Positions 13,180-25,519 of a DNA stretch of 64,000 nucleotides are shown here, one piece after another. The stretch spans positions 20,277,501-20,341,500 of the forward strand of contig JAMJFZ010001815.1 of assembly GCA_026225945.1 (NCBI GenBank), read 5' to 3'. The number at the start of each line of letters is the position of its first letter. Position 1 is the first letter of the stretch. A program made the translations under genes and the position numbers. Under the pieces are notes generated by a model. That model was not told where the DNA came from. It was given only the letters and a program-made list of their open reading frames with translations, and did no database searches. This stretch comes from Cricetomys ansorgei (lineage: Eukaryota; Chordata; Mammalia; Rodentia; Nesomyidae).

Positions 13180-14231
13180 GTATGTAGAGATTTTTGATTA
13201 AGCTGAATCCCTACTCCTCTGATTCAGCTTTTGGGCTTCGAAGAAAATAGATTTCCAAATAAGATCTAACTGGAAATCCACTCCATAAAAGCAGCCAGAA
13301 ATAAAACACTATTATGAAATAAGCATTAAAGCAAAATGAGACGTTTATCACTGGAACTCGTTGTGGAAGCAGAAAGGAATGGCACCTTTGTGTAACAATG
13401 TGGATGGATACACCACATTCCATATACGTTCTTCTGATAAATAGTGAGATGCATTAAAATAAGAGGACATCGCTGCATAATTTCATACATAGTTCATCCT
13501 AAATTAACCTAGCAACTGTAGTGAATAACTACACTAATCTAACATTGGAGTGACCGTGTGAGTTCAATAACTAGCTTTATGTAAAAGAAAATGAGCTTCC
13601 CCTGTCTTTTGGCAAAAGGTTCTAGCCAAAGTTGAAAAAGCCACCACCTGAATTTAGGCCCCTGATCTTTAATAACATAGGGACAGTGTTCTCCTTGTTA
13701 ACTGCATTTCAATGAGATGAACTCCCCCAGCTGTCATATAGTTGTCATAGCCTATAGTTACTACAGAAACTAAGAAAGTCTCTACTTCCTTTAAGAATGA
13801 CAATGTGGGGTTTAAAACTGTTGTGAAGTAAATTAATTTGCAAAAAGATTTATATACATCAAAAAAGCAGGGGAAGAACTTAGAAATCTTGAAAAACAAA
13901 GCTCAAGGAAAAGCAGGGGTGAGGGAACCTCTATAGCAACCATACCTCTTTTTTCTCATCTGGTTTCCTTTCTTCCTTTTCTTGTTTCAGAATTTGCATC
14001 TATTATTAACAAGCATCCCCTGCTAAACACATTCATTTACTTGAAAGTTTTACTCCAATATCCAGGTCTTAATAGTCAGCTAGCCCTCAGTGTGTATCTT
14101 ATCTTTCTCTGGCTGTCAGCCAAGGGATTCTTCAAGACTAGGGTATCTTACAGGATTCCACTCATAAAATGCACAATTTACTTTTTACTTTATTTTATTT
14201 TTATTTATTATTATTCTGTTTTGTTTTGTTT
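13180..14231. other. Intron sequence, nothing recognised
   Basis: No repeat or gene could be assigned. The short minus-strand frames (13211-13423, 13669-13899) have no family features. Confidence 0.45.
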
Positions 14232-14370
14232 CAAGACAGCACTTCTCTGCTGTAACTCTGGATGGCCTGGAACTCTCTCTGTAGACCAGGCTGGCCTTAA
14301 CTCACAGAGATCTGCCTGCCTCAGCCTCCCAAGTGCTGGTATGAAAGACGTGTACTACCACTGCCTGGCT
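14232..14370 (-). mobile_element. B1 SINE (antisense)
   Basis: caagacagcacttctctgctgtaactctgg, tggcctggaactc, gtagaccaggctggcctt, gatctgcctgcctcagcctcc, aagtgctgg and taccactgcctggct are all B1 landmarks in reverse. It carries the ctgctgtaactctgg variant shared with 59517 and 36400. Confidence 0.92.
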
Positions 14371-14519
14371 CTACATCTTATTTTTTAAAAGAGTCACTGA
14401 GCTAAAGAAATAGAGAGTATCTCACTAGATTTCAATATTGTTTTCAAAATGAAAAAATGATGAACAGGCTAATAATTTAATCTACTTTTCCACAACACCA
14501 CTCGCATATATTTACCTCC

Positions 14520-14760
14520 TTTTTTTTCTTCTTTTTTACTGAAAATAATTTTTTCTTTCATACACTACATCCTACTGCAGTTTCTTCCTCTATCTACTCT
14601 TCGCAGCTCCCCATTACCACTCCGTCTCCTCCAAATCTCCTCCATTCCTCTTCAGAAAGGAGCAGGCTCCAAAAGATATCAGCCAAGCATAACACAGTAT
14701 ACAATAAGATAAGGCACAAACCATCATTTCAAGGCTAGAGGAGATGCATTTTTTTAGTTG
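14520..14760 (-). mobile_element. Probable rodent L1 fragment (antisense)
   Basis: A T/C-rich lead (ctttcatacactacatcctactgcag) is followed by tcctcttcagaaaggagcaggctcc and aacacagtatacaataagataaggcacaaacc, which resembles old rodent L1 sequence read in reverse. Confidence 0.45.
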
Positions 14761-15030
14761 AATAGACTATATCAACAATTGCAAAAAAAAATCCTTTTCT
14801 GTATACATTTCTTCGTTCCTTAGTCTTTCACTACATGTTCAGGATCTTAATTTCTTTTGTGGGTATAACATTCTATTTTTGATATTATTAGATTAAATGC
14901 AATCATTCCAGATAATCTCATGACAATAAGTTAATTTACAGGCATGTGTAACAGTAGAATTATTGATTTCACAACATAGTTTGTTTGCCTTTAAAAGTTT
15001 TTGGAGATGATGTTTCCAGTGCTTGCTTGC

Positions 15031-15051
15031 TTCTTTCTCTCTCTCTTTCTC

Positions 15052-15126
<75 letters not shown>

Positions 15127-15166
15127 CTTTCTCTCTCCCTTTCTCTCTCCCTTCCTTCCTTCCTTC

Positions 15167-15207
<41 letters not shown>

Positions 15208-15260
15208 TTCCTTCCTTCCTTCCTTCCTTCCTTCCTTCCTTCCTTCCTTCCTTCCTTCCT

Positions 15261-15300
<40 letters not shown>

Positions 15301-15310
15301 TTTCTCTTTT
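15031..15310. repeat. Long (TTTC)n/(TTCC)n polypyrimidine tract
   Basis: About 280 nt of nearly pure pyrimidine: TTTC units (15055-15125), a CTCT-rich transition, TTCC, TTTC again, a long TTCC block (about 15200-15260) and TTTC to 15300. The open frames through it are artefacts. Confidence 0.98.
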
Positions 15311-16865
15311 TTGTTGTTGTTTTCAAATATATCTTCAGTTTTTTTTTCACCACTCTTTGCTCCAGAAAGTCAGGACTTTCATCTTGTCTTGTCTCAGCAT
15401 GATCTTTGAAAAATTAAACTTTACTTGTGAGAGTTTAGAAGCCTACATGATAATTTTTATTGATTTGTGCTTAAAAGATATAGCCAGCATGCAAGTCTGT
15501 GTCAACAAATGGTAATAGGTCCACCATATGACAGAGAAATGCCTTCATGAGGTCTGGAGACAGCCATGTGTAGGGGGAGAGTAACAATCACACAGAGGAG
15601 ACTGGACGACATGGAACGTCAAGACCTGAGATAAGGGCCACTACATTTCTTGCTTTGTTTATGCTTATTTGTATAAGTGGTGAATTCCTGGGCTGTTCAG
15701 TAGAACAGAAAGAACCTAGGTAGTTTTAGGCAGAACTTTGATCTTAGTACAGTTGGGGTCCTGTTTGATTTCTCCTGTTAAAATTAAACTGTTTCACTTA
15801 GTTCAAATTGCAAAAAAAAACATAGATCAGCCCATTGTTAGCTTCTATCAGTGTAGTAACATAGTTAGTTCATCCAAACAGTACTTCAGAGCTGAATGAC
15901 GCTATAGTTTCCAGAATCATTCTCTAATTGTAATGAGGAACATGTGACCCAAAAATTCACACTGGAAAACTAGACCTTTTGCTGCTCATGATTTTTATTC
16001 TTATAAATATGTAACGTGAATTTTCTGCATTTCCTTCTAGATATTTGTTACCCTATGTTTTTCTCATGCTGAAATCACTTTAAGTCTTGAAAAATAGTGA
16101 GAAAGAATTAAAAGCCATTTTATCCAGTCAATTTTAATTAGTAGAAATTTCAATAGATTTTATTTCAGTGATTCTGGAAATGTAATTCTTTTTGCTATCC
16201 TGTTGCCTATTCTTAAATTGAAATTATTTTTCACTCTGCACTAATTGTCTCTATAATTTAAACCCTTTGGCTAGGTGATTATTTCAGAAACTTTAGTCTC
16301 TAATACTCTAGTGAGTTTCACTTTTGTGATATATAAGTCATTCCAGCTACTTTGTTTTGAGTTTATTATTTTGCATCTCAACTTTATTTTTCAGATAAAA
16401 GCATATATTCTCTATTCATATATTCATTCCTTTTCTCTGAGATTTTATTATTTTAGGTCAGTATTTTATTAACTGTTTCTGCTGAGCAGTTATTCATAAA
16501 TACTGTGTATTCCATATCCATTTTGGAGAAAAATATCAAGGAAGGAAATGATTATGGAAGTAGGGTATAATGATGGATAATCTCCTTAGAGAAGTATCTT
16601 GGAGAAATTGTACAGTTTGATCCATTAAATTATATAACTGCAGGATCAACATTTGTTAATATATGTGTTGTGTTCCATCTTAGATCTTTTATTTTAATAT
16701 TTAACCTTCTACAAAAAAATGCCACACATTGTTTGAAAACATATTTGGAATACACATTTAGCACATAGGGAGCAATTCAGACTCTCTGGGGAGTACGCAA
16801 AAGGCTGAAGGCCTGAAATCTTAATATTCTTTGAAGAAGTGACTATTAAAGTTTCATAATAATAA
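15311..16865. other. AT-rich intron sequence, nothing recognised
   Basis: No repeat or gene could be assigned with confidence. Confidence 0.45.
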
Positions 16866-16985
16866 ATGGAAAGTCAGGTGTGGTACCACTTGGTGTAGGC
16901 AGGAGTTTCAGAAGTTCAAGATCACCCTCAGCTACATAGGGAGCTCCATATTATTGGACTACATGAGACTCTGTCTTTATCTTTT
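16866..16985 (+). mobile_element. B1-related SINE (diverged)
   Basis: gtcaggtgtggtaccacttg, gcaggagtttcagaagttcaagatcaccctcagctacatagg and gagactctgtcttta follow the 5'-3' order of B1 with deletions. Confidence 0.65.
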
Positions 16986-17159
16986 CTCCTGCCCAATGAC
17001 AACAAAATAATAATGGAAAAATGGGCAGATATTTCTCTGTAAAGCAAGTGATTTGATGTGAAGGAATAGGCCTGTGTGAAAGCTGCTAAAGGTCTATATT
17101 CCAGGGATATATATGAAAGAATCAAATTTAGACAATGGACTATAGAACAAATGTTAAGA

Positions 17160-18075
17160 ATGTTGGTACACACCTTTAATCCCAGTATTCAGAAAGCAGT
17201 GATGGCACACATATTTGATCCCAGTATTCAGTGGTCAGTGGGGGGTTAATTCCTTCAATCTCAAAGACAGAAATAGAGTGTGGAAGCAGACACAGGAAGC
17301 AGAGCTAAGAAACAGTCAGTATTACACAAGAAGTGACATCTGAGATGAGTTAGTGAGGGCAGGAAAAGTGACTAATTAGAGGAAGAGTTAGCAGAGTGAG
17401 CCAGACATGCCCAACTCTCAGGATATAATTCAGGCTCTAAGCTGAGTCAATTACAGAAGAGTTGATTACAGTAGACAGTATGAGGTGAATAGTCTGAAGC
17501 AGGCAGATGGGAGTCAAGACAAAGACAGTGAAGCAGTCTGACTGAACATAAAGCAGAGAGACTTACTGAGTCAGTATGGAGCCATGAATCTGAAGCATAC
17601 AAGCTGTGGGAGAGACACAGAGACAAAAAACAGGTACTGCTCAGCAGAAGAATTCAGTATTTGACTGGAAGAGTGAGTCAGTTTGAAGCCAAGCAGAGCA
17701 CTTCAGTCTGAGGTAGTCAGAGAGTCAGCCAGATTCTGCCAGAGTAAGAAGAGTTCAGTCTAAAACATTAAACCAGTTCAGAAGATCGATTTGAAGCAGT
17801 CAGCTTGGAGAAGAGTTTGAGCTAGAATAGTGAATGAATTGAACCAAAAGAGTCAGATTCAGAAGGAGCTAGTTAGAGTGGCTCAGTCAGCAGTAAGTCT
17901 CAGAGGTTGATTAGATTGTATGGAGGCTGAGGCTTAAGCCTTCCAGTTCTAGGTTCCAGTTTGGATTGTATGGCGGCTGAAATGCTCCAGAGTTCTGGTA
18001 CTAAGAACTGGTGATTTAATTAGTCAAAGAATAAAGGGCCTTTGCCCCAAATCAATGGGTACATCTGGCATCTAC
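17160..18075 (+). repeat. CAGT/GAGTCAG-rich composite dispersed repeat, copy 1
   Basis: The head carries a B1-like cacacctttaatcccag, repeated at about 17207 as atttgatcccag. There follow about 700 nt of purine-rich, degenerate units related to gagtcagtttgaagcag, then a unique tail (agccttccagttctaggttcc, ggattgtatgg, tttgccccaaatcaatggg). A colinear reverse copy lies at 61066-61615, sharing agagttagcagagtgag, gagtcagtttgaag, gagaagagtttga and the aagccttccag end. This is a dispersed family rather than a simple local tandem. Family name unknown to me (possibly a catalogued rodent satellite-like or RMER repeat). Confidence 0.75.
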
Positions 18076-19895
18076 ATCTACAGTTTGGGAAATATTTTTA
18101 TAATATTGAGATGCTCATGAGGATATGTGCTCCAGGCTATTTCAAGAAACTGCAAAGTTCAGAAAGAGCAGAAATTAAAAATGAGAGGGTATTCTAAGAA
18201 ACAAATAGGAATTGATCAACTTGCCTTCTCAAAGCATTGATGAATTACCTGTAATAGTCTTCATATATCTTTGTGTCTCTTGTTTGCTCTTTGCGGAAGG
18301 AGGATAACTCCCAACATCTGCTGATAATATAAATTGTGCTTAGCAAGAAGAAGTTAATCAATCCTCATTCTCTAGCATCAAGGGACTTATAATCCTCTAT
18401 TAATGATTAGAGTAAAGTGTACCAGTTTCTCCTTAAAGATGAAAGAATTAGGATGCCCTAAATGTAGCCAAATTAACATCATTAACAATTGGTGCCAATA
18501 ACAGCAGACATCTAAGTTTTTAAAAAACCTCATTAGAAAATATCGCCCATTATGGGGCATACATTTCTGAACTGGTGCTGAACACACAATACTGTTGCTG
18601 GGAGTATTCCCTTGTGTGCACCCATCCATGGATTTTTATTTAATCATAAAAATCTAATTACTTCCTCCCATATGATGGGATGAGGAAATATAACTTTAGC
18701 ACAGTTGTTTAAGGTCATATTTGATTTGCTGTATACTTCATTTAAGAAAAAAGTAACTACTCAAATATAGTAATCTTAAACTCTGCAAGAGTACATACAA
18801 GTTGCTTTACTTAAAAGTTGTTGTTGTTATGTTTGTGGGGGGGTATTTTTACCTGCAGATATTTTTATTTCATACCAAGTAATTGTATTTCTCTAGGTTT
18901 CTGATGATGTTAAAAGATCAACATTTATAACCATCTCAGGTAAACCAGTGATATTAATTCTGGTCTGCAGACTGCTTTAAGTAACCCTGATCCCAGCTAC
19001 ACTAACAGTATTGTGCAATATCCTGTCAAATCATTGATAAAACGTAGTTTAGTAATAAAGCAATATATCAATTATATAAAACTCTGCTCTCCAAGTCAAG
19101 TTCACCTTTCAGAGAAGTGGAAGATAAATGTCAATGAAGCAGAATCCATTGTGAAATTTTACAAATAACTTGGCCATATCAATAGTTGAATCTGTGCTAT
19201 TAATTCATAAGCACTTGGTATACTCTTGTTAGTCTCTCTCTGTATGTGCCTGTGTGTATATGTGTGTCAGTGTGTGTTTGTGTGTTTAAATATTTTTACA
19301 GCTCTGATGCAGTGAGTTTTATTATTTGGTTTTATTGTTAGTCTTGAATTTGTAAAGGTCTATGAGGAAGGGAAAATGAAGGGATTTTTCAGTTAGAAGG
19401 TACTCTGGGTGAGACGCATCTTTTCAAGGGCTGAGAACTAAGAATGGGAACAATTGTTGAAGGATGGAAGGGTCACCGCCTCCCTTTTCTAAGTACTAAG
19501 TTATCAGTTTCTGAGCCATAAACTATCTGTATTTGGGTGTCATGTATTCAAGATTGCCAGCAATATTCTACATATCCTATGGAGTATATAACTTTTTCAT
19601 TGTTCTCACAAAGTAGAGAATTTATCAAACTATTGGAGACTGGCCTTTAGAGTCAGTTATCTGATGCACAGTTCTGGATTTGGCCATAAAGGTTCATTAA
19701 GAAGTGATATACTCTAACAGTACATAGAAAAGAACAGTTTACACTAGCTATGAACGTTGGCTGTTTCCAATCTCACTCCTCTGCATACACAGAAAACTGA
19801 AGTACTTCTGTTTTTTATGTATTTAATTCAGATGACCAGAGGATCTGCTGTTGAAGTACTCAATAACATAGACATGACAGTGCCAGTCAAAGATA
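18076..19895. other. Intron sequence, mostly unassigned
   Basis: Only a degenerate (TG)n near 19240-19290 is clear. No gene. Confidence 0.45.
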
Positions 19896-20600
19896 TTTTT
19901 ACTTATTGAGTGGCTTTTCTCTCAACAAGAGCACTTCTCCAACTCTCAGCATTCCCATTGCCCATAGTTATTTGTCTAGGGTTGAGGTCTGTAAGCTTTC
20001 TGCTTTCCATGGTAGCATATCATTACTGTAGTGTCATGTAGTTGCCATGTCATATAGGTCTTGTTTGGGCAGCCATGATGATGAGTTTGAGAATTTCATA
20101 CAATATACTTTGAACATATTCACCTGCCAGCTTCTCTTTTCCCTTCCTACCCAACTTGTAGATTTCATCTTTCCTTACCAAGTGCAGTTTGTGTTGCCCA
20201 GTTTTTCTTGGGATTGGTTCTTACTTGGTGTGCATGGCCAACCAACCAGGGGTCACATCCTCAAAGAAAACTGACTCTTTCCCTCCTACTGGCTGGAGCC
20301 AGTAGCTCCTCAGCTAGTCAAGGGGTTTCATGTCCACTTTCTTCCCTCCTTGCTGGGATTTTTGTCTGCCTGGCACTTAAATAAGCCTGGTGTGCACTGC
20401 CAGAGTCACTGTGATTTCATATGTACATCTGCTTTGTTGTGTCTGGAAAATAGTTTCCTTGATGTTATTGATATCTTACAGTTCTTTACAATCTTCCTGT
20501 TTTCATCCGTAAAGACCTCAGAGCCTTGAGAAAGGGTGTGATATGAATGTCCCATGTAAGACTTAGCACTGCACACTTCCATTCTTTTCAGGTTGACTGG
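19896..20600 (-). mobile_element. Probable rodent L1 3'-region fragment (antisense)
   Basis: gcacttctccaactctcagcattcccattgccc, gtctagggttgaggtct, ggtcacatcctcaaagaaaactgactctttccctcc, agccagtagctcctcagctagtcaaggggtttcatg and tgctgggatttttgtctg match my memory of antisense rodent L1 3' sequence. The frame at 20047-20274 is inside it. Confidence 0.55.
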
Positions 20601-20660
20601 TTGGAGATGTTATATTTGAAAATACTTTTCCCTCACAGGACTTAATGTACTTACATAGTT

Positions 20661-21005
20661 GTTAGCCACTGTGATGGCTCACCAATGAAGACAAGGAGGC
20701 ATATTCATAGATGCAAATCCTGCCAGACCTCAGCAGAGGGAACCATCATCATGGCCAGTGCCAGAGTAGAAGGGGAACCCCGAGTCTCTGAGCTCAGGTG
20801 TTCTTATTGATTCAGAACTCCTCAGGTGTCCTACTGATACCAAATGCAGATCATAAGTAATCAAACAACCCCCACATAAATCCAATGCCTACAGACAATA
20901 CAAAACACCAAGATGTAGGCAGACCCTCACCCAACAGTTCACAGAACAATATTTTTAAGCACAACTAAAAATAAACTTCTACAACATACTTAGACTACTG
21001 TTTAA
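20661..21005 (+). mobile_element. LTR-like dispersed repeat, copy 2
   Basis: Colinear with 7297-7655 in the same orientation, ending with aactaaaaataaacttctacaacata. See copy 1 for shared blocks. Confidence 0.6.
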
Positions 21006-21227
21006 CATAAAGAAGGTTTGTGACAAAAATAAATGATTATTAGATTGAATAAAGCACTCTGCTCTCACCTCAGCTGAACTGTTCATCAAATGTGTTGCAT
21101 TGAAGTTTCTAAGTAGTTTATTAGTCTATGTTCTATTATTCTATAAATGAAAATGTGCATAATTTGCAATCTTTTCACAAATAATAAATGTCATGTTTTT
21201 GAAATAATAATAAATGTAATGTTATAA

Positions 21228-21345
21228 ATGTATACATTTAATCCAGCACTTCAAAGGCTGAGGAAAGACAATTAGTTCTAGCCCAGCCTGGGCTTTACAG
21301 TGAATTCCAGAATACTTTACTCTATATAAAGAGGCTCTGCTTAAC
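21228..21345 (+). mobile_element. B1-related SINE (diverged)
   Basis: tacatttaatccagcacttcaaaggctgagg, agcccagcctgggctttacagtgaattcc and ctatataaagaggctctgc follow B1 order. Confidence 0.6.
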
Positions 21346-21439
21346 CCTCTGCATTTTTTTTAGTTCTTTGTGAGTATTTTTTTAAGTTTGTAACAAGTTT
21401 TCTATTTCAAATTTTCTAAAATTAGTGGAAATGATTTAT

Positions 21440-21600
21440 TCAGTCTTTCTTTTATTATCAAGCACTAAATGAGACACAGAACATAAGTTATTTCAACTGA
21501 AAGATTAAGTCAATCATTATTGTTTTCACCTTATTGAGAAGGAAATATAAGCCAAGAAAGTAGACTGCATTTCCTCAAGCAAAAAGTCAATCATATTACT
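21440..21600 (+). mobile_element. Possible MIR SINE
   Basis: atcaagcactaaatgagacaca, a ttttcaccttattgagaaggaaa segment and ctgcatttcctcaagcaaaaagtca resemble the MIR core order. Low identity. Confidence 0.35.
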
Positions 21601-22775
21601 CTGTGGTGTATTTTCTCTCACCACACCATTTTAAATGGAAATAAATTCTTTGTTCCGTGGAGTAAGCTATCAAAAACTTTACCATTTTAAAATAATTTAT
21701 TTCTGATGGAAAACAGGGAGCATTAAAAATAAACATATATTTAGCAGGTTAGACAGTAAATATCTAGCCTATACAATGACCTTGTTTCATTCCCTGGGAG
21801 AAGAAGTGGCAATTGCTTACACATTGTTTCTTAAATCTAATGGTCTGTTCCTGCAGATCATAGATAAGAAGAAGAAAAAAGAGGTTTTTATGACTGGTTG
21901 CAGATTTCTCTCAGTGTGAATTCTCTGTCAAATAACATTTTCTATTATGTATACAGAAATGAGGCTAACTCCAGCTTAAAATTAAGCAGGCATCATCTTG
22001 CAATGACAGGTGTTTCTGGTATGTTGTGATATCATTTCCAAGGTAACTAAACAGAGCACTATAAAGGAAGGATTATGGTAGCAGGTGTGAAATACTCAGC
22101 AGGGGAATGCTTTACAAAACTGTATAAAACATTGAAAATAGATGGCATTTTTCATAAACATTGCCACCAGCAAGAATGCATGTGGATTTAGGAAGGAAAG
22201 CAAAAAGTCTACTACATGGAAGAGTGCAGTGAAACCAGGCCAAGAATTCATTAGAAACAGGAGAGAGTGCAAATGGTTTTCACTTTTGTACAGTTTATTA
22301 AACAGGCTATTTCTGGAAGTCCATTGATAAACATCATTATGCTTATTGTAGTATGCTAGAATGTAGTGAATAAAATTATTTCCAAAATACAATGTTAACC
22401 AGGACTGGATCATAGATACATTTTTTTAATGTTTTAATTGAAAGATGCTTCCATTTACTTCTAACTTATAAGTTAGCAATGGAATTAATTCTCTTGAATA
22501 TGCTGTAAATTTCAAGACTGTAAGCAGAACGGCATGTAAATTATTTTAACATAGAAATAGAGACATTTCTTAGTTGGAAAAACATTTTAGAAATGAATAT
22601 GAAGCCGATCTTGTTTCTATTTCAAAAGTTGGGCAAACAAAATCAGAAACTGTTCGAGTGCATGATTTAAGGGAAAAGATCAATTTTAATTACTTTGTGG
22701 GACCTGGCACCATAAAGGAATTCCAGTGCAAAACAGTTTGTTTAAAAGTGTCAACATTGCCAAGCATGATAGTAC

Positions 22776-22945
22776 ATATGCCTCTAGTCCCAACACGAGG
22801 GCGCAGATTCAGGTGGTTATCTGTAAGATCAAGGCAAGCCTGGTCTACATTATGAGTTCCAGGCTAACCAGGACTACATAGTGAGACACTGTCTCCAACA
22901 GTAACAAACAAACAAACAAACAAAAAACTAAACAAATAATAAATA
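22776..22945 (+). mobile_element. B1-related SINE with A-rich tail
   Basis: cctctagtcccaacacgaggg, ggcaagcctggtctacattatgagttccaggc, accaggactacatagtgagacactgtctc and a (CAAA)n/(TAAA)n tail. The head of the B1 is worn. Confidence 0.85.
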
Positions 22946-23464
22946 AATAAATTTGAAGAGTGGGAGGTTCATGGTATAGGACGGATGAACTCAAAAGACT
23001 ACAACACCACAAAGGAATCTGTACTTCACAATATCTGTAGCCATGGGTTACAGACTGTAAGAAGAGGGAGGATGACCTTAGAGTAAAACCTCAGTGATGA
23101 AAGAGCTTTCTTTCCTTTGTATTGAGGCATATTCATGGATACCCAGGGACGTCTATGAAGATCAGATTCCACTGTCAGCAGTGGTGGCACTCAGCTGTCC
23201 ATGAGGACATGAAAACATGCAAATGCAGTCACTAATTCTACATGCTCATTCTTCTGCATCTTTTTCTCCAAGAATCATGATACTTCAACAATTGCCGCAT
23301 TATTGAATAAAATTTTATTTCTTGAATGCAAACTTTGAGCCAACCATAGCAATTTAGTAATTCAGGGACAGGAAGGAGATCCTGGTAGTGAGAAAATGAG
23401 GATATGGAGACATGAGCAAACACTTTAGCAACTATGTATTATCAGTTGTTAATAAGGTTTTTCT

Positions 23465-23485
23465 AAAAAAAAAAAAAAAAAAAAA
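23465..23485. repeat. A21 homopolymer
   Basis: Uninterrupted run of 21 A, without a recognisable SINE directly upstream. Confidence 0.98.
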
Positions 23486-23844
23486 CCTTGAAACATATTG
23501 ATTTATATTAAGGCTCATAACTCAGAATCACCAACTCATTGAAGCTGCTAACTTTCATAAAATTAGGCAATACACATTTTGTCGGAAAAGTAACCAGGAA
23601 CAGTGAAGTTTGCTTAATAGTTTCCTGTATATCTTAAGAATTTTAGATGGTGATTCCTGAAGGATGTGTGTCTAGTCTCACAGATAGAAAGACACGAAGT
23701 TAGACACTGGAATATGGAACATAAAAAACTTTTATTTTTATGGGAAAAGTATTAAAATTATCTGAGCCCTTTGCCCTCATGCATTATAAATATACTTTTG
23801 TTTTATTCTACTTACTTTTATATGTGTATAAAAAGGCCATATGC

Positions 23845-24172
23845 CTGTGCACGTATGGATGTATTTTCTCATGTCGAATCATGTGGAAGAATGTAGAAGC
23901 ATGTGGAAGCCAGACATTAACCCTAGGATATCTTTTCTTTATTACTCTCCAGAACATTTTTGAGATGGTATCTCTTGCTGAACGTGGAACTCACCATTTT
24001 TGCTAGACTTGCTGTCCAGTGAGCTGTCAACCACTTGCCTTCGTGTCCCCAAAATTGGGGTGCAGATGCATACTACTATCCTTCTCTTTTACATGTCTTC
24101 AGGTGATCAGAACACAGGTCTCCATGCTTGCATAGCAAGCAGATTGGCTCCTAAGTCATGTTCCCCAGCCAT
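23845..24172 (-). mobile_element. B4-family SINE (diverged)
   Basis: gtggaagccagacattaacc, tctttattactctccagaacatttttgagatgg, atctcttgctgaacgtggaactcacc, ccaaaattggggtgcag and gaacacaggtctccatgcttgcatagcaagc keep the reversed B4 order. Confidence 0.7.
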
Positions 24173-24407
24173 AAATTTTATTGTGTAGAAGTGTTTTAGG
24201 CTAGCTTAACCATGGATGTTAACCTGAAGGATGAACTATTGTCTGACCCCAGTTTTTCAGAAATGGAGGTTAAAAATGCTTTTGAGATATTAACTGCCTA
24301 TTGCTTTTCTTTGTTTGATGTTGCTTGTATTTCTCATATCCTCAAGAGTGACATTTCCAAAGTTAATTTTATTTATATTGGTGGTTCTAGCATTTGAATC
24401 CAGGGCT

Positions 24408-24520
24408 TTCTTTCTCTTCGTCTTCCCCTTGCTCTTCCCCTTGCTCCACTCCTCTCCATTCTTTGCCTAACTTCCATTCTCTTCCTCTCTTTTCATTTCT
24501 CTTTCTTCTCTCCTTGGAAT
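24408..24520. repeat. CT-rich low-complexity tract
   Basis: Imperfect ctt/cct-rich DNA, no unit purity. Confidence 0.8.
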
Positions 24521-24654
24521 GGCACAATTATATGCTACTGCCTATAAGACAAGAGCTTTTACTTTAGAAGAGGTAGTATGGGTTGGATGAGAAGTGAGAA
24601 GTGTTCATTTTCAAACCTTTTTCTTGGCCATTTTCTTAACATTCATCTATGTAG

Positions 24655-24795
24655 TACTTACTATGTAAGAGCATTATTCCTATGTCTTCAGTTATACTAC
24701 TTCTTTTCACTTACAATGAAACTGTAGCATGGAGAATTGGGGTAGCTTGTCTGAGATCACAACAAAAGGAAAAGATGTTCTGATCCACTATTATA
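24655..24795 (+). mobile_element. Probable MIR SINE
   Basis: gtacttactatgtaagagcattattcctatg, acttacaatgaaactgtagcatggag and ggggtagcttgtctgagatcacaac follow the MIR consensus order in the same direction. Confidence 0.55.
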
Positions 24796-24947
24796 TGTTG
24801 CCACTCAGGAAACTGTGTATTTTTTTAGATCTTTAAGGAGTCTTTGAATTTTCTTTCAACTGTATCACCCGTGATATATAGTATACCACATACCTTTTGA
24901 ATATTTTTGTGCAGGTTTCTCTACAATGTTTGCGTGGGGTGTGTGTG

Positions 24948-24950
<3 letters not shown>

Positions 24951-24986
<36 letters not shown>
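24951..24986. repeat. (GT)n microsatellite
   Basis: Eighteen GT units with degenerate GT on both sides. Confidence 0.97.
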
Positions 24987-24988
<2 letters not shown>

Positions 24989-25519
24989 ATGTGTGCTTTG
25001 TGTGTAGGATATCATCAGACCATTCATAAAGATTCTAACATTGCATTTCTAGAACCTCAAACTAGGAGGCAAACATGCATTTCTCCATTCTGTGACCCAC
25101 AAATCTTACTGCTTTGGGCAAAGGCCTTGGGAAGTTCATGACCACCCTAAAATCAAATTATGTAAAATCAGATTGAGTGTTGGACTCATTGATTTCTCTT
25201 CTTTAAGTTAAGTACTGATTCAGAGCACATACTGATTTCTATATGTCTATTATGTATATTTTACTTCTACAAAGCTCATACCCTTGACATTTGAAAGAAC
25301 TGTAGTCCAAGATTTTAATACATGTTTATATTTGCAACATACATAATAGTATATTATTCTCATAAGTTAATTTCTTAGAGTGATGAGCCCCTAATAGTTT
25401 ACTCATTACAAATTTGTCAGACCTAAACCATGTATATCCAAACAACAAAACTAGACTTCACAGATTGTTACATTTATATACTAGTGTATCTACATATACG
25501 TATGCATTAATAAAAATAA

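Noticed and set aside
14985..15515. Open frames of 120-176 codons rich in Phe/Leu/Ser or Lys/Arg/Glu
   Set aside because: They are translations of the TTTC/TTCC microsatellite.
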